A DNA stretch of 64,000 nt from Minicystis rosea. GTDB lineage: Bacteria; Myxococcota_A; Polyangia; Polyangiales; Polyangiaceae. The translations under genes and the position numbers were made by a program. The notes beneath the pieces were generated by a model that was not told the DNA's origin, made no database searches, and saw only the letters and a program-made list of their open reading frames with translations. The stretch spans positions 13,128,377 through 13,192,376 of the forward strand of contig CP016211.1 of NCBI GenBank assembly GCA_001931535.1, in the 5' to 3' direction. Below are positions 1-8,470 of the stretch, piece after piece; position 1 is the first letter of the stretch; every line of letters starts with the position of its first letter.

Positions 1-3000
1 AATACGATGTCCCGAAGGAGGCGTGGTATTTCGATCTCAACGGGCACCCCACCATGCCCTTCTGCGTGCTCATGGAGGCCGCGCTCCAGCCTTGTGGTTG
101 GCTCGCGAGCTACATCGGGAGCACGCTCACCGCCGACATCGATCTCATGTTCCGCAACCTCGATGGAACGGGGACGTTGCTCGCGGAGGTCCTGCCCACC
201 TCGGGCACCCTGCGCACGCGCGCCAAGGTGACGGACGTCTCCCGCTCGGCGGGGATGATCATCGAGTCGTTCGAGGTCGAGTGCTTCGTCGGCGACACCT
301 GCGTTTACAAGATGAAGACCGTCTTCGGGTTCTTCCCCAAAGAGGCCTTCGAAAACCAGGTGGGTTTGCCCGTCACCCCGGAGGAGCGCGCCCGCCTCGA
401 GGCTCCCTCCTCGTATCTCGTCGATCTGCGGAGCCGCCCGTCACGCTACTTCGAGGCCTCGCCCCGCCTGCCCGAGCCCATGCTCTGCATGCTCGATCGC
501 GTCACCGCGTGGGTGCCCGAGGGCGGCAAAAAGGGGCTCGGTTGGGCCCGCGGCGAGAAGGACGTCGATGCGAGCGAGTGGTTCTTCAAAGCCCACTTCT
601 TCCAAGATCCCGTGCAACCCGGGTCGCTCGGCATCGAGGCGCTCGTCCAGCTCCTGCAATTCGCCATGATGGAGCGGGGCATGGCCGAGGGCGTGCCCGG
701 CGCGCGCTTCGAGCCGGTCGCGGTGGGCAAGCCTTCCGTCTGGAAATACCGCGGTCAGGTGGTGCCCTCGAATCGCCGCATCACCACCGAGATCGACATC
801 CTCGAAGTCGGTGAGGACGAGCGCGGTCGCTTCGCGGTGGCGGAAGGCTCGTTGTGGGTCGACGGCAAACGCATCTACCACACCAAGTCTCTCGCCATGC
901 GCATCGTCCCCGGCGGCGCGCCCCCGCGCGGGCCTCGTGTCGGGCAACCGCGTGAGGAAACGCTCGATGCCGCGGTCGACACGTGGCTCGGCGATCATCG
1001 GCCCACGTGGACGCTGCCCGCGCTGCCGATGATGTCGATGGTCGATCGCCTCGCCGCGGCCGCGCAGCCTTCGCCGAGCGGGCGCGTCGTGGAGATCGCC
1101 GACGTGCAAGTGAAGCGCTGGCTCCCGTTCCCGGGCGGCCCCGTGCGTCTCACCACGGAGGTGAATCATCGCGACGACGGAGAGCACGTCACCCTGCTCG
1201 CCTTCCGCGAAGCGCGTGACGCCGCGCTCTCGCGCTTCGAGCCCGTGGCCACGGGCCGCGTGCGTCTCGCGCCGCGTTTCCCGGCGCCGCCCGCGCCCTT
1301 CGCGCCGCTCGCGGACGCCGCGCCCATCGACGATCCGTATGCCTCGGGCGCGCTGTTCCACGGCCCCTCGTTCCAGATGCTGCGGTCTCTGCGCTTCGGG
1401 TCCAAAGGCGCTTCCGCCATCCTCGACATGGCCGAGCGCGGCGTCCCCCGCGGGGCGCTTCATCAAGGCCTCCTCGACGCGCTCACCCACGCCATTCCCC
1501 ACGACGATCTCTCCCGGTGGTCGCCCGACATCGAAGGCGATCAGGTGGGCTATCCCTACCGCATTCCCTCGATTCGTTTCTTCGGCGAAATGCCTTCTGC
1601 GGGAGAAGGCCAATTGGAGGTGCGCTTCGCCGGCTTCGACGGACAACCGCGCTTCCCGAAATTCGAGGTCCAGCTCCTCGTCGGCGGCGTGGTGCGCGTC
1701 GCCCTCACGCTCGTCGAAGTGCTCCTCCCGCGCGGCCCCATCGGACAGCGGAGCCGCGCGGATCGCCGCGCGTTCCTGCGCGATCGGCGCTTCGTGCCGG
1801 GCGTGCGCCTCTCGCGCGCCGAGGGCGCCCTCACCGTGGCTGCCCCCGAGGACGTGAAGCCGAGCGATTGGCTCCCTGGCAACGTCGCCTGCATCTATGG
1901 AGTCGCCCCGGGCGCCGATCTCGTGGCCGAAGTCGCGGTGCGCGATCACCTCGCCCAACGTGCCTTCGTGCACCCGAGCACCGTGCGCCCGAGCGCGGAC
2001 CTCGCCGACGCCACGGTGGCCATGCGGCCTTTGCGCCGGCATTTCCTCGACGTGCGGCGCGACGGCGACACGGTGCGCGTCTCCGATGCTCGCCCGCCGG
2101 CCATGGACCTCGGCCCGGTGGAAGCGCATTGGCGCAAGTGGTTCGGCATCGGCGCCTGGCCGGTGGAGGACCTTTATTACGGCCTCATCGAGCGCTTCGT
2201 CGGCGACGTGGTGATCGCCGATCCCGAGGCCTTCGCCAAGGTGCGCGGGCGGAGCTGCCTTTACCTCGCCAATCACCAGGTCGCGGTGGAGTCGCTCCTG
2301 TTCTCGGTGCTCGTCTCGGCGCTCTCGGGCGTCTCCACGATCACGCTGGCCAAGGCCGAGCACCGGGCCTCGTGGGTGGGCGAGCTCATCCGGCAGAGCT
2401 TCAGTTATCCCGGCATCACCGATCCCGGCCTCATCACGTTCTTCGATCGCGAAGATCGAGAGTCCTTGATGCGCATCATCGGCGACCTCGCCGCCGAAAT
2501 GGCCCAACAGGGCAAGAGCGCCATGGTGCACGTCGAAGGCACGCGCTCCCTCTCGTGCCGGCACCCGGTGGTGAAGATGAGCTCCGCGTTCATCGACATG
2601 GCGCTCGCCGTGGGCGCGCCCATCGTGCCCGTGCGTTTCGTGGGCGGTTTGCCGGCCGAAGAGCTCTCGCAACGCATCGAGTTCCCCGTCGGCCACGGTC
2701 GCCAAGACTTCTGGCTCGGCCGCCCCGTGCTCCCGGAAGAGCTGCGCGCCCTGCCGCTCAAAGAGCGCAAGCAAGTCGTGATCGACGCCATCAATGGCCT
2801 CGGTCCCGGCCCGCAGCACGAGGAGCCTCATCCGGGGGACACCGCGTTCACCGCGCGCGTCGAGTCCTGGAAGCCGCGCACCGGCGGCAACGCGGAGCGC
2901 GCCACGCTGCTCGCGACCCTGGAGGCGCTGCCGGCCCATCGCTCCGAAGCGACGGGGAGGCTCGTCGAGAGCGCCCGCGAAGGGCGTTCGAGCTTTGGTG

Positions 3001-3056
3001 CGGAGCCGAGCGAGCAATGGCTCTCTGGGTTTGCGCGCTGGCTCTTGGGTGGCTGA
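1..3056 (+). CDS. pfa3: PUFA synthase subunit Pfa3/PfaC type, C-terminal part (DH-DH-acyltransferase), 5' partial
   Basis: The frame is open from base 3, so the gene begins upstream; about 1017 residues are visible. The first ~290 form a FabA-like double-hotdog dehydratase of the PUFA synthase kind (NGHPTMPFCVLMEA at the start; FFKAHFFQDPVQPGSLG near residue 196). Next is a PKS-type dehydratase region (LPALPMMSMVDRLA; LFHGPSFQ near 452). The C-terminus is a PlsC/AGPAT-like acyltransferase with NHQVAVES near 755 and VEGTRS near 845. In myxobacterial PUFA synthases, Pfa3 carries dehydratases and a terminal AGPAT domain that is thought to move the finished polyunsaturated chain to a lipid acceptor, in place of a thioesterase; this architecture fits. 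The acyltransferase box reads H-X4-E rather than the usual H-X4-D. The upstream KS/CLF domains and the partner genes pfa1 and pfa2 would lie outside the window. Confidence 0.87.
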   Translation, partial: YDVPKEAWYFDLNGHPTMPFCVLMEAALQPCGWLASYIGSTLTADIDLMFRNLDGTGTLLAEVLPTSGTLRTRAKVTDVSRSAGMIIESFEVECFVGDTCVYKMKTVFGFFPKEAFENQVGLPVTPEERARLEAPSSYLVDLRSRPSRYFEASPRLPEPMLCMLDRVTAWVPEGGKKGLGWARGEKDVDASEWFFKAHFFQDPVQPGSLGIEALVQLLQFAMMERGMAEGVPGARFEPVAVGKPSVWKYRGQVVPSNRRITTEIDILEVGEDERGRFAVAEGSLWVDGKRIYHTKSLAMRIVPGGAPPRGPRVGQPREETLDAAVDTWLGDHRPTWTLPALPMMSMVDRLAAAAQPSPSGRVVEIADVQVKRWLPFPGGPVRLTTEVNHRDDGEHVTLLAFREARDAALSRFEPVATGRVRLAPRFPAPPAPFAPLADAAPIDDPYASGALFHGPSFQMLRSLRFGSKGASAILDMAERGVPRGALHQGLLDALTHAIPHDDLSRWSPDIEGDQVGYPYRIPSIRFFGEMPSAGEGQLEVRFAGFDGQPRFPKFEVQLLVGGVVRVALTLVEVLLPRGPIGQRSRADRRAFLRDRRFVPGVRLSRAEGALTVAAPEDVKPSDWLPGNVACIYGVAPGADLVAEVAVRDHLAQRAFVHPSTVRPSADLADATVAMRPLRRHFLDVRRDGDTVRVSDARPPAMDLGPVEAHWRKWFGIGAWPVEDLYYGLIERFVGDVVIADPEAFAKVRGRSCLYLANHQVAVESLLFSVLVSALSGVSTITLAKAEHRASWVGELIRQSFSYPGITDPGLITFFDREDRESLMRIIGDLAAEMAQQGKSAMVHVEGTRSLSCRHPVVKMSSAFIDMALAVGAPIVPVRFVGGLPAEELSQRIEFPVGHGRQDFWLGRPVLPEELRALPLKERKQVVIDAINGLGPGPQHEEPHPGDTAFTARVESWKPRTGGNAERATLLATLEALPAHRSEATGRLVESAREGRSSFGAEPSEQWLSGFARWLLGG

Positions 3057-3085
3057 CGCGCGACATCACGCTTTCTCCGAGCAGA

Positions 3086-3135
3086 GGCGCAGAGATGCAA
3101 AGAGGCCTGAACTGAAGCCTCTCCATCTCTGCGCC
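3086..3135. terminator. Long imperfect hairpin after the PUFA synthase gene
   Basis: An arm reading GGCGCAGAGATGCAAAGAGG is followed after about 10 bases by a near-perfect complement (GCCTCTCCATCTCTGCGCC). It sits about 30 bases past the stop. There is no clear T-run, so it may be an intergenic repeat as well as a terminator. It resembles the GCGCAAAG element near 20.45 kb. Confidence 0.5.
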
Positions 3136-3203
3136 GGCTCATGCCGCACCGTGTTGAGCCGAAGCGCTGGATTCCCCCGCGCGTGCCATGCGACGCTCGG
3201 CGG

Positions 3204-4307
3204 ATGCAAAAGCGCATAGCTCTGGCGCTCTTTCTCACCTCCACATCTTGTTTGAGCCTCGCTTGCTCGCGGCGCGACGATCACGGCGCGGATCTCCGTG
3301 ATCCCGATCCTCCACACGTCACCGCGCCCAAGCCCGCAACGACACCTGCGGCCGCGGCGCCGGCCTCTCATCCCAGCGCCGCGCCCAGCGTGAAAGGCCC
3401 GAGCTGTGCCGACGTGCACCCCAACGTCGGCCAGTTCCCCGGCCTGCTTCCCTTGGGCGTGCCAGCATCGCTCGCATCCCATCTCGTTTACATCTCGCGC
3501 CGCAACAACAGCGTTTTTCCGCCCACGCCCATCGTCGTCGACGGTGAGGTCCTGTTCATCGAGCACACCATCGATCACGGTGAGATGGCCATCACCCGCG
3601 CGGCGGGCGACAAACGGGAGCCCTTTCGTACCATCCGCATCCCGAACCAGGGATCCTCGCAGTTCTCATCCTATCAATTCGACGCGGCGGTCGGCGAGCA
3701 CAACATCGGTGTGGTCGCCATCGCGGGCAAAGAGGCCTTTCTCCTCCTCGTCGACAAGAAGACTTGGGCCCTCAGGAAGAACGTGCCTTTGAAGCTCGAC
3801 GAGCCGGCGAGCCTGTATGGGCTCGAGCACCCGCACATCGCCTTCGGTGGAGGGGTGTTCGGCATGGCCGTGCAGGGGAGCATGTCGGGCGCCCGGTGGG
3901 ATCTCGCTTGGACGACGGCCGGCGAGGACGGTCGCCCGCACGGCAAGCCCCTTTATCTGAAGTCGGCGACCCACGTGAAACCGTGGGTCGCGTGGAACGG
4001 CGCGAGCTTCGCCGTGCTCAGCGCCAGAGACCGCAAGGCCAGCGGCCTCAGCCTCGGAATCTACGTGATGCCCGACAAGCCGGACGCGAGCCCGACCTTC
4101 GTTTCGTGGCTGGATCCGGAGAAGGTTCCTTCGTATCAGCAGTCGTCCTTTCAGCAAGGTGGCAGCTTGATCTTCCAGGAAGGGGCCTATCACGTGGCCA
4201 TCGAGGTTTCGCCCCACGGCGAGTCCGAGCGGGTGACGCAGGTCGTCCACGCCCCGCCCGGCGGCGCGGCGAGGGTGGAGACGTGCAAGCCGGAGAAAAA
4301 GCGGTAA
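3204..4307 (+). CDS. Putative lipoprotein of unknown function
   Basis: 367 residues. I chose the start so that a lipoprotein signal follows directly: a hydrophobic stretch of about 20 residues ending in SLACS, with the Cys as the probable lipidated residue. A Pro/Ala/Thr-rich linker (residues ~35-65) leads into a Cys-containing domain (PSCADVHPNVGQFPG) and about 280 residues rich in beta-strand and Gly, with evenly spaced Trp/Gly motifs that could be propeller blades. I do not recognise the family. It is probably anchored in the outer membrane or facing the periplasm. No operon partner is evident: the upstream gene is separated by a hairpin and the downstream gene is convergent. An in-frame start further upstream at 3141 would place the signal peptide internally, so it is rejected. 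Confidence 0.65.
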   Translation: MQKRIALALFLTSTSCLSLACSRRDDHGADLRDPDPPHVTAPKPATTPAAAAPASHPSAAPSVKGPSCADVHPNVGQFPGLLPLGVPASLASHLVYISRRNNSVFPPTPIVVDGEVLFIEHTIDHGEMAITRAAGDKREPFRTIRIPNQGSSQFSSYQFDAAVGEHNIGVVAIAGKEAFLLLVDKKTWALRKNVPLKLDEPASLYGLEHPHIAFGGGVFGMAVQGSMSGARWDLAWTTAGEDGRPHGKPLYLKSATHVKPWVAWNGASFAVLSARDRKASGLSLGIYVMPDKPDASPTFVSWLDPEKVPSYQQSSFQQGGSLIFQEGAYHVAIEVSPHGESERVTQVVHAPPGGAARVETCKPEKKR

Positions 4308-4404
4308 CGAGAGGCGCGCTCGTGACGCCGGGGGCCTATGCAGAGATCCGGAAGCGGATGCGTTGAGCGTGCTCGACGCGTCGTCTCGCACGCTCACCTC
4401 CCGG

Positions 4405-5844
4405 TCACGCGCCCAGCGTTGCCCGCCTCGCGGACCACGGGTGCGCCGCTTCGAGCTGCGCGGCCAGGCGGAACAGCGTGGCCTCATCGGCGAAGCGCCC
4501 GACGAATTGCATCCCGATCGGCAGCCCGCTCGCGCTCTGGTGGAGTGGCACGCTCATGGCCGGTTGACCGGTCGTGTTGAACAGCGGCGTGAACGGTGAG
4601 AAGGCCACGATTTGCCGCCAGAACGACTCCAGCGTGATCCCCGGCGCGTTCTGATCGAGCGCGCCGATGGCCGGCGGAAACGTGGCCGTGCCCGGCGTGA
4701 GCAGCACGTCGTGCGCCTCGAAGAAGGCGCCGACGCCGCGCGAGACCTGGTTGAAGATCGCGAATGCGCCGGAGAGCTCCAGCGCCGTCATGCGTTTGCC
4801 GACCTCGTAGGCCGCGAGCGACGCCGTCTCCATGGTCTCGGTGGAGATGGGCCGATTCAACACCGACGAGAGCATCTCCACGAGGCCCACGAGCGACGCG
4901 GCCCAGACTTGAATCGTGGCCTTCTCGAAGGGCTCGGCGTCGTACGAGGGCGCGGCCTCGACCACGATGTGACCGAGCGACTCGAGCGCTCCCGCGGTTC
5001 GGCGCAGCGCGGCTGCGATCTCCGGATCGACGGGGCCGCTGCCGGGGAAGCGATCCGTGAATGCGATCTTGAGCCGACCCGGGGGCGCGGCGATCTCCTC
5101 GGCATAAGGCCGCTTCGGTCGCTCCGCCCAACCCGGCGCGCCCACGTCGGGCCCGGCCACGGCATCCAGCAACGTGGCAGCGTCGCGCACGCTGCGCGTG
5201 AGCGCGAGCTCGACCCCGAGGCCGTGCAAATGATCTCCGACGTCCGGCCCCGCGGGGACGCGGCCGCGCGTCGGCTTCATTCCGAAGAGCCCGCAGCTCG
5301 ACGCGGGGATGCGGATCGATCCGCCGCCGTCGTTGGCGTGCGCCAAAGGCACGATCCCCGCGGCCACCGCCGCGGCCGCTCCACCGCTGGATCCACCGGG
5401 GCTCCGCGAGAGGTTCCACGGGTTGCGCGTCGGCCCGAAGAGCACCGGCTCGGTGACGGCGTTGAAGGCGAACTCCGGTGTGGAGGTGGTGCCGATGGTG
5501 ACGAGCCCCGCGCGCCGGAAGCGCGTCATCAGCTCGGTGTCGTAAGGCAGCGCGAGCCCATCCGCGAGGCGGCTGCCCATGCGCGTGGGGACGCCGGCCG
5601 CGTGCAGGCCAACCTCCTTGATGAGGAACGGTACGCCGGTGAACGGTCCCTCCGGCAGACCGCGTGCGATCGCCGCCTCCGCCTCATCGCGGAGGAGGTG
5701 CAGGACGGCATTGATCTTCGGGTTTTGCGCGGCGATGGCGTCGAACGCCAAAGCCACGAGCTCACGCGGCGCGACCTCGCGCCTCCGGACCAGATCGGCG
5801 AGCCCGGTGGCGTCGTGCTCGGCATACTCCTTCCAACTCAGCAT
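4405..5844 (-). CDS. Amidase (amidase signature family)
   Basis: 479 residues, the usual size for a stand-alone amidase-signature hydrolase of C-N amide bonds. The Ser-cisSer-Lys triad is intact: Lys in PFLIKEVGLHAAG, the cis-Ser in PGGSSGGAAAAVAAG and the nucleophilic Ser in DGGGSIRIPASS. The C-terminal PAMSVPLHQSASGLPIGMQF is also typical of the family. The start was chosen because GGGAGG lies six bases before the ATG; an upstream start would add 32 residues without an SD. No signal peptide, so probably cytoplasmic. The substrate cannot be told from sequence: the family covers aryl-acylamidases, indoleacetamide hydrolases, 6-aminohexanoate hydrolases and fatty acid amide hydrolases. It is separate from the amidase half of the fusion protein 10 kb away. 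Transcribed toward the lipoprotein gene and divergent from the next gene. Confidence 0.9.
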   Translation of the reverse strand: MLSWKEYAEHDATGLADLVRRREVAPRELVALAFDAIAAQNPKINAVLHLLRDEAEAAIARGLPEGPFTGVPFLIKEVGLHAAGVPTRMGSRLADGLALPYDTELMTRFRRAGLVTIGTTSTPEFAFNAVTEPVLFGPTRNPWNLSRSPGGSSGGAAAAVAAGIVPLAHANDGGGSIRIPASSCGLFGMKPTRGRVPAGPDVGDHLHGLGVELALTRSVRDAATLLDAVAGPDVGAPGWAERPKRPYAEEIAAPPGRLKIAFTDRFPGSGPVDPEIAAALRRTAGALESLGHIVVEAAPSYDAEPFEKATIQVWAASLVGLVEMLSSVLNRPISTETMETASLAAYEVGKRMTALELSGAFAIFNQVSRGVGAFFEAHDVLLTPGTATFPPAIGALDQNAPGITLESFWRQIVAFSPFTPLFNTTGQPAMSVPLHQSASGLPIGMQFVGRFADEATLFRLAAQLEAAHPWSARRATLGA

Positions 5845-6113
5845 CTGATTCCTCCCGTCCGGATATCGAGTCTCGGCGTCTCGTGAGCCCGGCGCGATCC
5901 GGACCGCGAAACCGTAGCGCTCGGCGAAGGCCCCGTACACTGCCGTTCAGGGGGACGCGCGCCGGCGACACCCAGAAGCCATCTCTCCTCCAAGACCACC
6001 TGGCGCACAGCGTCGTTGTATCGGAGCGGGTCGCGCCGGCGCGTGGGAGTCGAATCCGTGCTCCGCGTGGAGAGCATCTTGCGGCGAGGCCGGCATCCTG
6101 GCAGCGCGCTTTC

Positions 6114-6824
6114 ATGAAGCCTCGCTCGATCGCACCGCTCGCCCTCGCCCTGGCCTTCGTCCTCGGGCCCGTCACCACGCGTGCGCAGGCGCCCGCGCCC
6201 ACGGATCTCGCGGCGATCCTCCGGACGGCGGCGGCGCGCCAGGCGCGGCTCGAGGCCTTCGAGCGGCGCTCGAGCCACGTGGAGACCACGCGCACCGACG
6301 ACCTCGACAAGAACGGCAAGGTGGAGTCGACGAGCGTCACCGTCCTTCGCGTGGTGACGAAGGACGGCAAAATCGAGCGCACCATGTTGAAGAAGAGCCG
6401 AGATGGCAAGGACGTCGAGATCGACGCCAAGGAGAAGAGGCAGGTCAAGGACCGCACCGTCGAGCTCCCGAGCCCGTTCGAGGCCGCGATGCAGCCCAAG
6501 CATCGCTTCACGCTGGTGGGCCCGGTCCCCGAGGCGCCCGGCAAGGTGCGGGTGCGTTTCGCCGCGGCGGATCGCGTGGAGGGCGCGAGCTCCGGCGAGG
6601 CCATCGTCGATCCCGTGACCGGCGACGTGACGTGGACGCGCTTCTCGCCGGCGAAGCTGCCGACGCTGGTGGATCGCATCTCCATCACCGTCGATCTCCA
6701 CGCCCAAACCACGGAGGGTCTCATGCCCTCGGCGGCCGACGTCGACGTGGACGCGAGCCTCCTCTTCATGAAGAAGCGCATGCACACGCACACCGATTAT
6801 TCGGAGTACGCCGCGCTGCCCTGA
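6114..6824 (+). CDS. Secreted protein of unknown function
   Basis: 236 residues. The ATG is followed by a clear signal peptide (KPRSIAPLALALAFVLGPVTTRAQA, cleavage after AQA likely), so the product is probably periplasmic. The mature part starts with a charged helix (AAILRTAAARQARLEAFERRS) followed by alternating beta-like and charged segments rich in Lys/Asp/Val. It is reminiscent of proteins that fold as outer-membrane lipoprotein-sorting (LolA/LolB-like) half-barrels, but I see no decisive motif. There is no Cys. The SD is weak. It stands alone: the upstream amidase is divergent across ~270 bases, and the next gene follows after 335 bases. Confidence 0.7.
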   Translation: MKPRSIAPLALALAFVLGPVTTRAQAPAPTDLAAILRTAAARQARLEAFERRSSHVETTRTDDLDKNGKVESTSVTVLRVVTKDGKIERTMLKKSRDGKDVEIDAKEKRQVKDRTVELPSPFEAAMQPKHRFTLVGPVPEAPGKVRVRFAAADRVEGASSGEAIVDPVTGDVTWTRFSPAKLPTLVDRISITVDLHAQTTEGLMPSAADVDVDASLLFMKKRMHTHTDYSEYAALP

Positions 6825-7159
6825 CACGCGCGCTCGCTCTCCCATGAATGTATCGGTCACCAAAGCGTGGATTGCCGATGGTCGCAATCCACGCTTCGAC
6901 GACGCAGAGACGATGTATCGCACGAGCGATTCGTCCGGCTCGAATCGGCCTTGAAGCGTGGGGCCGGCGCCTCCCGGGTGACGGCGCACGGCCATCTCCG
7001 CGAGGAAATGGCCCGCCGTGGCCTCGGCCGGCGCCGGGCGAGCGTTTGGGGGGCTCGTCAAACCATTGAAAAGACATCTCATTGTGGCAAGGATGAATCT
7101 CGTCGGGAGAGTCGTCTTCCCGATTGCATGCGCGCGGGCTATCGTGGCTGCCATAACGG
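6825..7159. other. Intergenic region with a perfect 13-bp inverted repeat
   Basis: No coding sequence is supported here. The notable element is AAGCGTGGATTGC (6863-6875), an 8-base loop, and its exact complement (6884-6896). It could be a terminator stem for the upstream secreted-protein gene, although it lacks a T-run, or an operator for the LuxR-type gene that begins about 260 bases later. The last ~80 bases before that gene are somewhat AT-richer (GAAAAGACATCTCATTG), as expected of a promoter. Confidence 0.5.
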
Positions 7160-8311
7160 ATGATGCGCGCGGCTCACCTGACGGACCGATCTCGCTTTCT
7201 GGCGACGCTCGTCGACTACGCGGGTGCGTGTTCGAGCCTCGCGGAGTTTCGCCTCCAGATCCTCACCGATTTGAGCCGCAGCGCCGGCTGCGACGGCGCG
7301 CTCTTCCGGCCCGGGGAGCGATGGGCGGGGGCGCGTCCGCTCTACGTCAATGACGATTCCCGCTTCACCGACATCTACGTCAGCAATGCTTCTCGCTTCG
7401 GCCCCGAGCTCCGGCGCTGGTGCGAGCTCTCGCGCGGCCGCCGGGCGTTCATCGACAACGAGGTTCACAGCGACGCCCAGCAGCAGCGCATGGCCACCTA
7501 TCGGGAGATGATGCATCCCGAGAGGATCAGGAGCATTCTGGCGTGTCCGCTCGTCGAAGGCGGCAGCACGGTGGGCCTCATCTTCCTCTTCCGGCGCGGG
7601 CAGGGGAGCGCGTTCCCCGGTGACACGGCGCTGGCGGCCACGCGCCTCCTGTCGGCGCTGGCGATCGCGGATCGCATCGTCGACATGGCCTTTCGCCGCG
7701 GCCGCCCATTGCCGCGGGACGCGCGCCCCGCCGCGCCCGAAGGTGGGTTCGAGTCGCTGGGGGCGCGCGAGCAGCAAGTGGCCATGCTCATCGCGCATGG
7801 CATGCAGAACAAGGAGATCGCCGAGCTCCTCGGCTCGTCGCCGAATACGGTGCACACCCAGGCTCGGCGTGTGTTCGACAAGCTCGGTCTCCACGGTCGC
7901 ACCCAGGTCGCGCTCTTGACGAAGGAGATTGGCCTCCTCGGTCGAGCGACGCCCACCGAAGATCCGATGCTCTCGTCCTTCGGCGCGCTCCTCTGTCGCC
8001 GCTTGGCGCGTCGGTTCGGCGATCACGCGCTGCCCGCCGAAGGTATCTCGGATCCTCCCGCCGAGCCCGAACAAGGCCTCTCGGCGCTGGGGACGCGCGA
8101 GCGGCAGGTGGCCGAGCTCGTGCTCGGGGGCCTCACGAGCCGCGAGATCGCGCGCCACATGGGGACCTCGTTCCACACGGTCCGCACGCAGACACAGCGA
8201 ATCTACCAGAAGCTCGGGGTTCGCGGCCGCACGGAGCTCGCCGTCCTCCTCTCCGGCACCGAGCGCGCCGAGCGGGCGGGTGGGCGCTCCAGCGATCACC
8301 CATTTGAGTGA
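7160..8311 (+). CDS. GAF-like sensor regulator with two tandem LuxR-type HTH domains
   Basis: 383 residues. Residues ~10-180 form a GAF/PAS-like sensory domain (FRLQILTDLSRSAGCDGALF; RSILACPLVEGGSTVGLIFL). Two separate LuxR-type DNA-binding domains follow. The first is at ~195-255 (LGAREQQVAMLIAHGMQNKE, then SPNTVHTQARRVFDKLGLHG). The second is at ~310-370 (LGTRERQVAELVLGGLTSRE, then SFHTVRTQTQRIYQKLGVRG). Each has the NKEIA/SREIA recognition region and the V-H/R-T-Q helix. LuxR/FixJ-type regulators normally have one such domain. The ~55-residue spacer (LLGRATPTEDPMLSS...) is unlike either copy. There is no phosphoacceptor receiver domain. The stop codon lies inside the first of two dyad repeats that could be its own binding sites. 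It may regulate the small secreted protein and ion channel downstream on the same strand. Confidence 0.85.
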   Translation: MMRAAHLTDRSRFLATLVDYAGACSSLAEFRLQILTDLSRSAGCDGALFRPGERWAGARPLYVNDDSRFTDIYVSNASRFGPELRRWCELSRGRRAFIDNEVHSDAQQQRMATYREMMHPERIRSILACPLVEGGSTVGLIFLFRRGQGSAFPGDTALAATRLLSALAIADRIVDMAFRRGRPLPRDARPAAPEGGFESLGAREQQVAMLIAHGMQNKEIAELLGSSPNTVHTQARRVFDKLGLHGRTQVALLTKEIGLLGRATPTEDPMLSSFGALLCRRLARRFGDHALPAEGISDPPAEPEQGLSALGTRERQVAELVLGGLTSREIARHMGTSFHTVRTQTQRIYQKLGVRGRTELAVLLSGTERAERAGGRSSDHPFE

Positions 8312-8368
8312 TTGCACCCTTCGCGAGACTCTGAATCTCGCGCCGGCGATCACCCATTTGAGTGATTG
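8292..8368. promoter_or_regulatory. Two identical 23-bp dyad-containing direct repeats, 54 bp apart
   Basis: GCGATCACCCATTTGAGTGATTG occurs at 8292-8314 and again, base for base, at 8346-8368. Each contains an imperfect palindrome (ATCACCC...GAGTGAT). The 54-bp centre-to-centre spacing is about five helical turns, as in paired operators. The first copy overlaps the stop of the double-HTH regulator; both lie about 100-180 bases upstream of the next gene. Binding by the upstream regulator is inference. Confidence 0.55.
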
Positions 8369-8470
8369 AACAATCCACGAGGCCTACCGCATCATCGTCC
8401 GCGCATAAGCCGATTCCCGCTGTCCGATGCGCGGATGCGATGGGGTCGAGCGTGCACCTGGAGGGTTTGC

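Noticed and set aside
441..3017. Long open frame on the minus strand opposite the PUFA synthase gene (858 codons)
   Set aside because: His/Gly/Arg-rich shadow frame caused by high third-position GC; the plus strand has clear domains.
6036..6075. TCGAATCC within GGAGTCGAATCCGTGCTCC as a tRNA T-loop
   Set aside because: No cloverleaf could be built around it; no matching acceptor stem.
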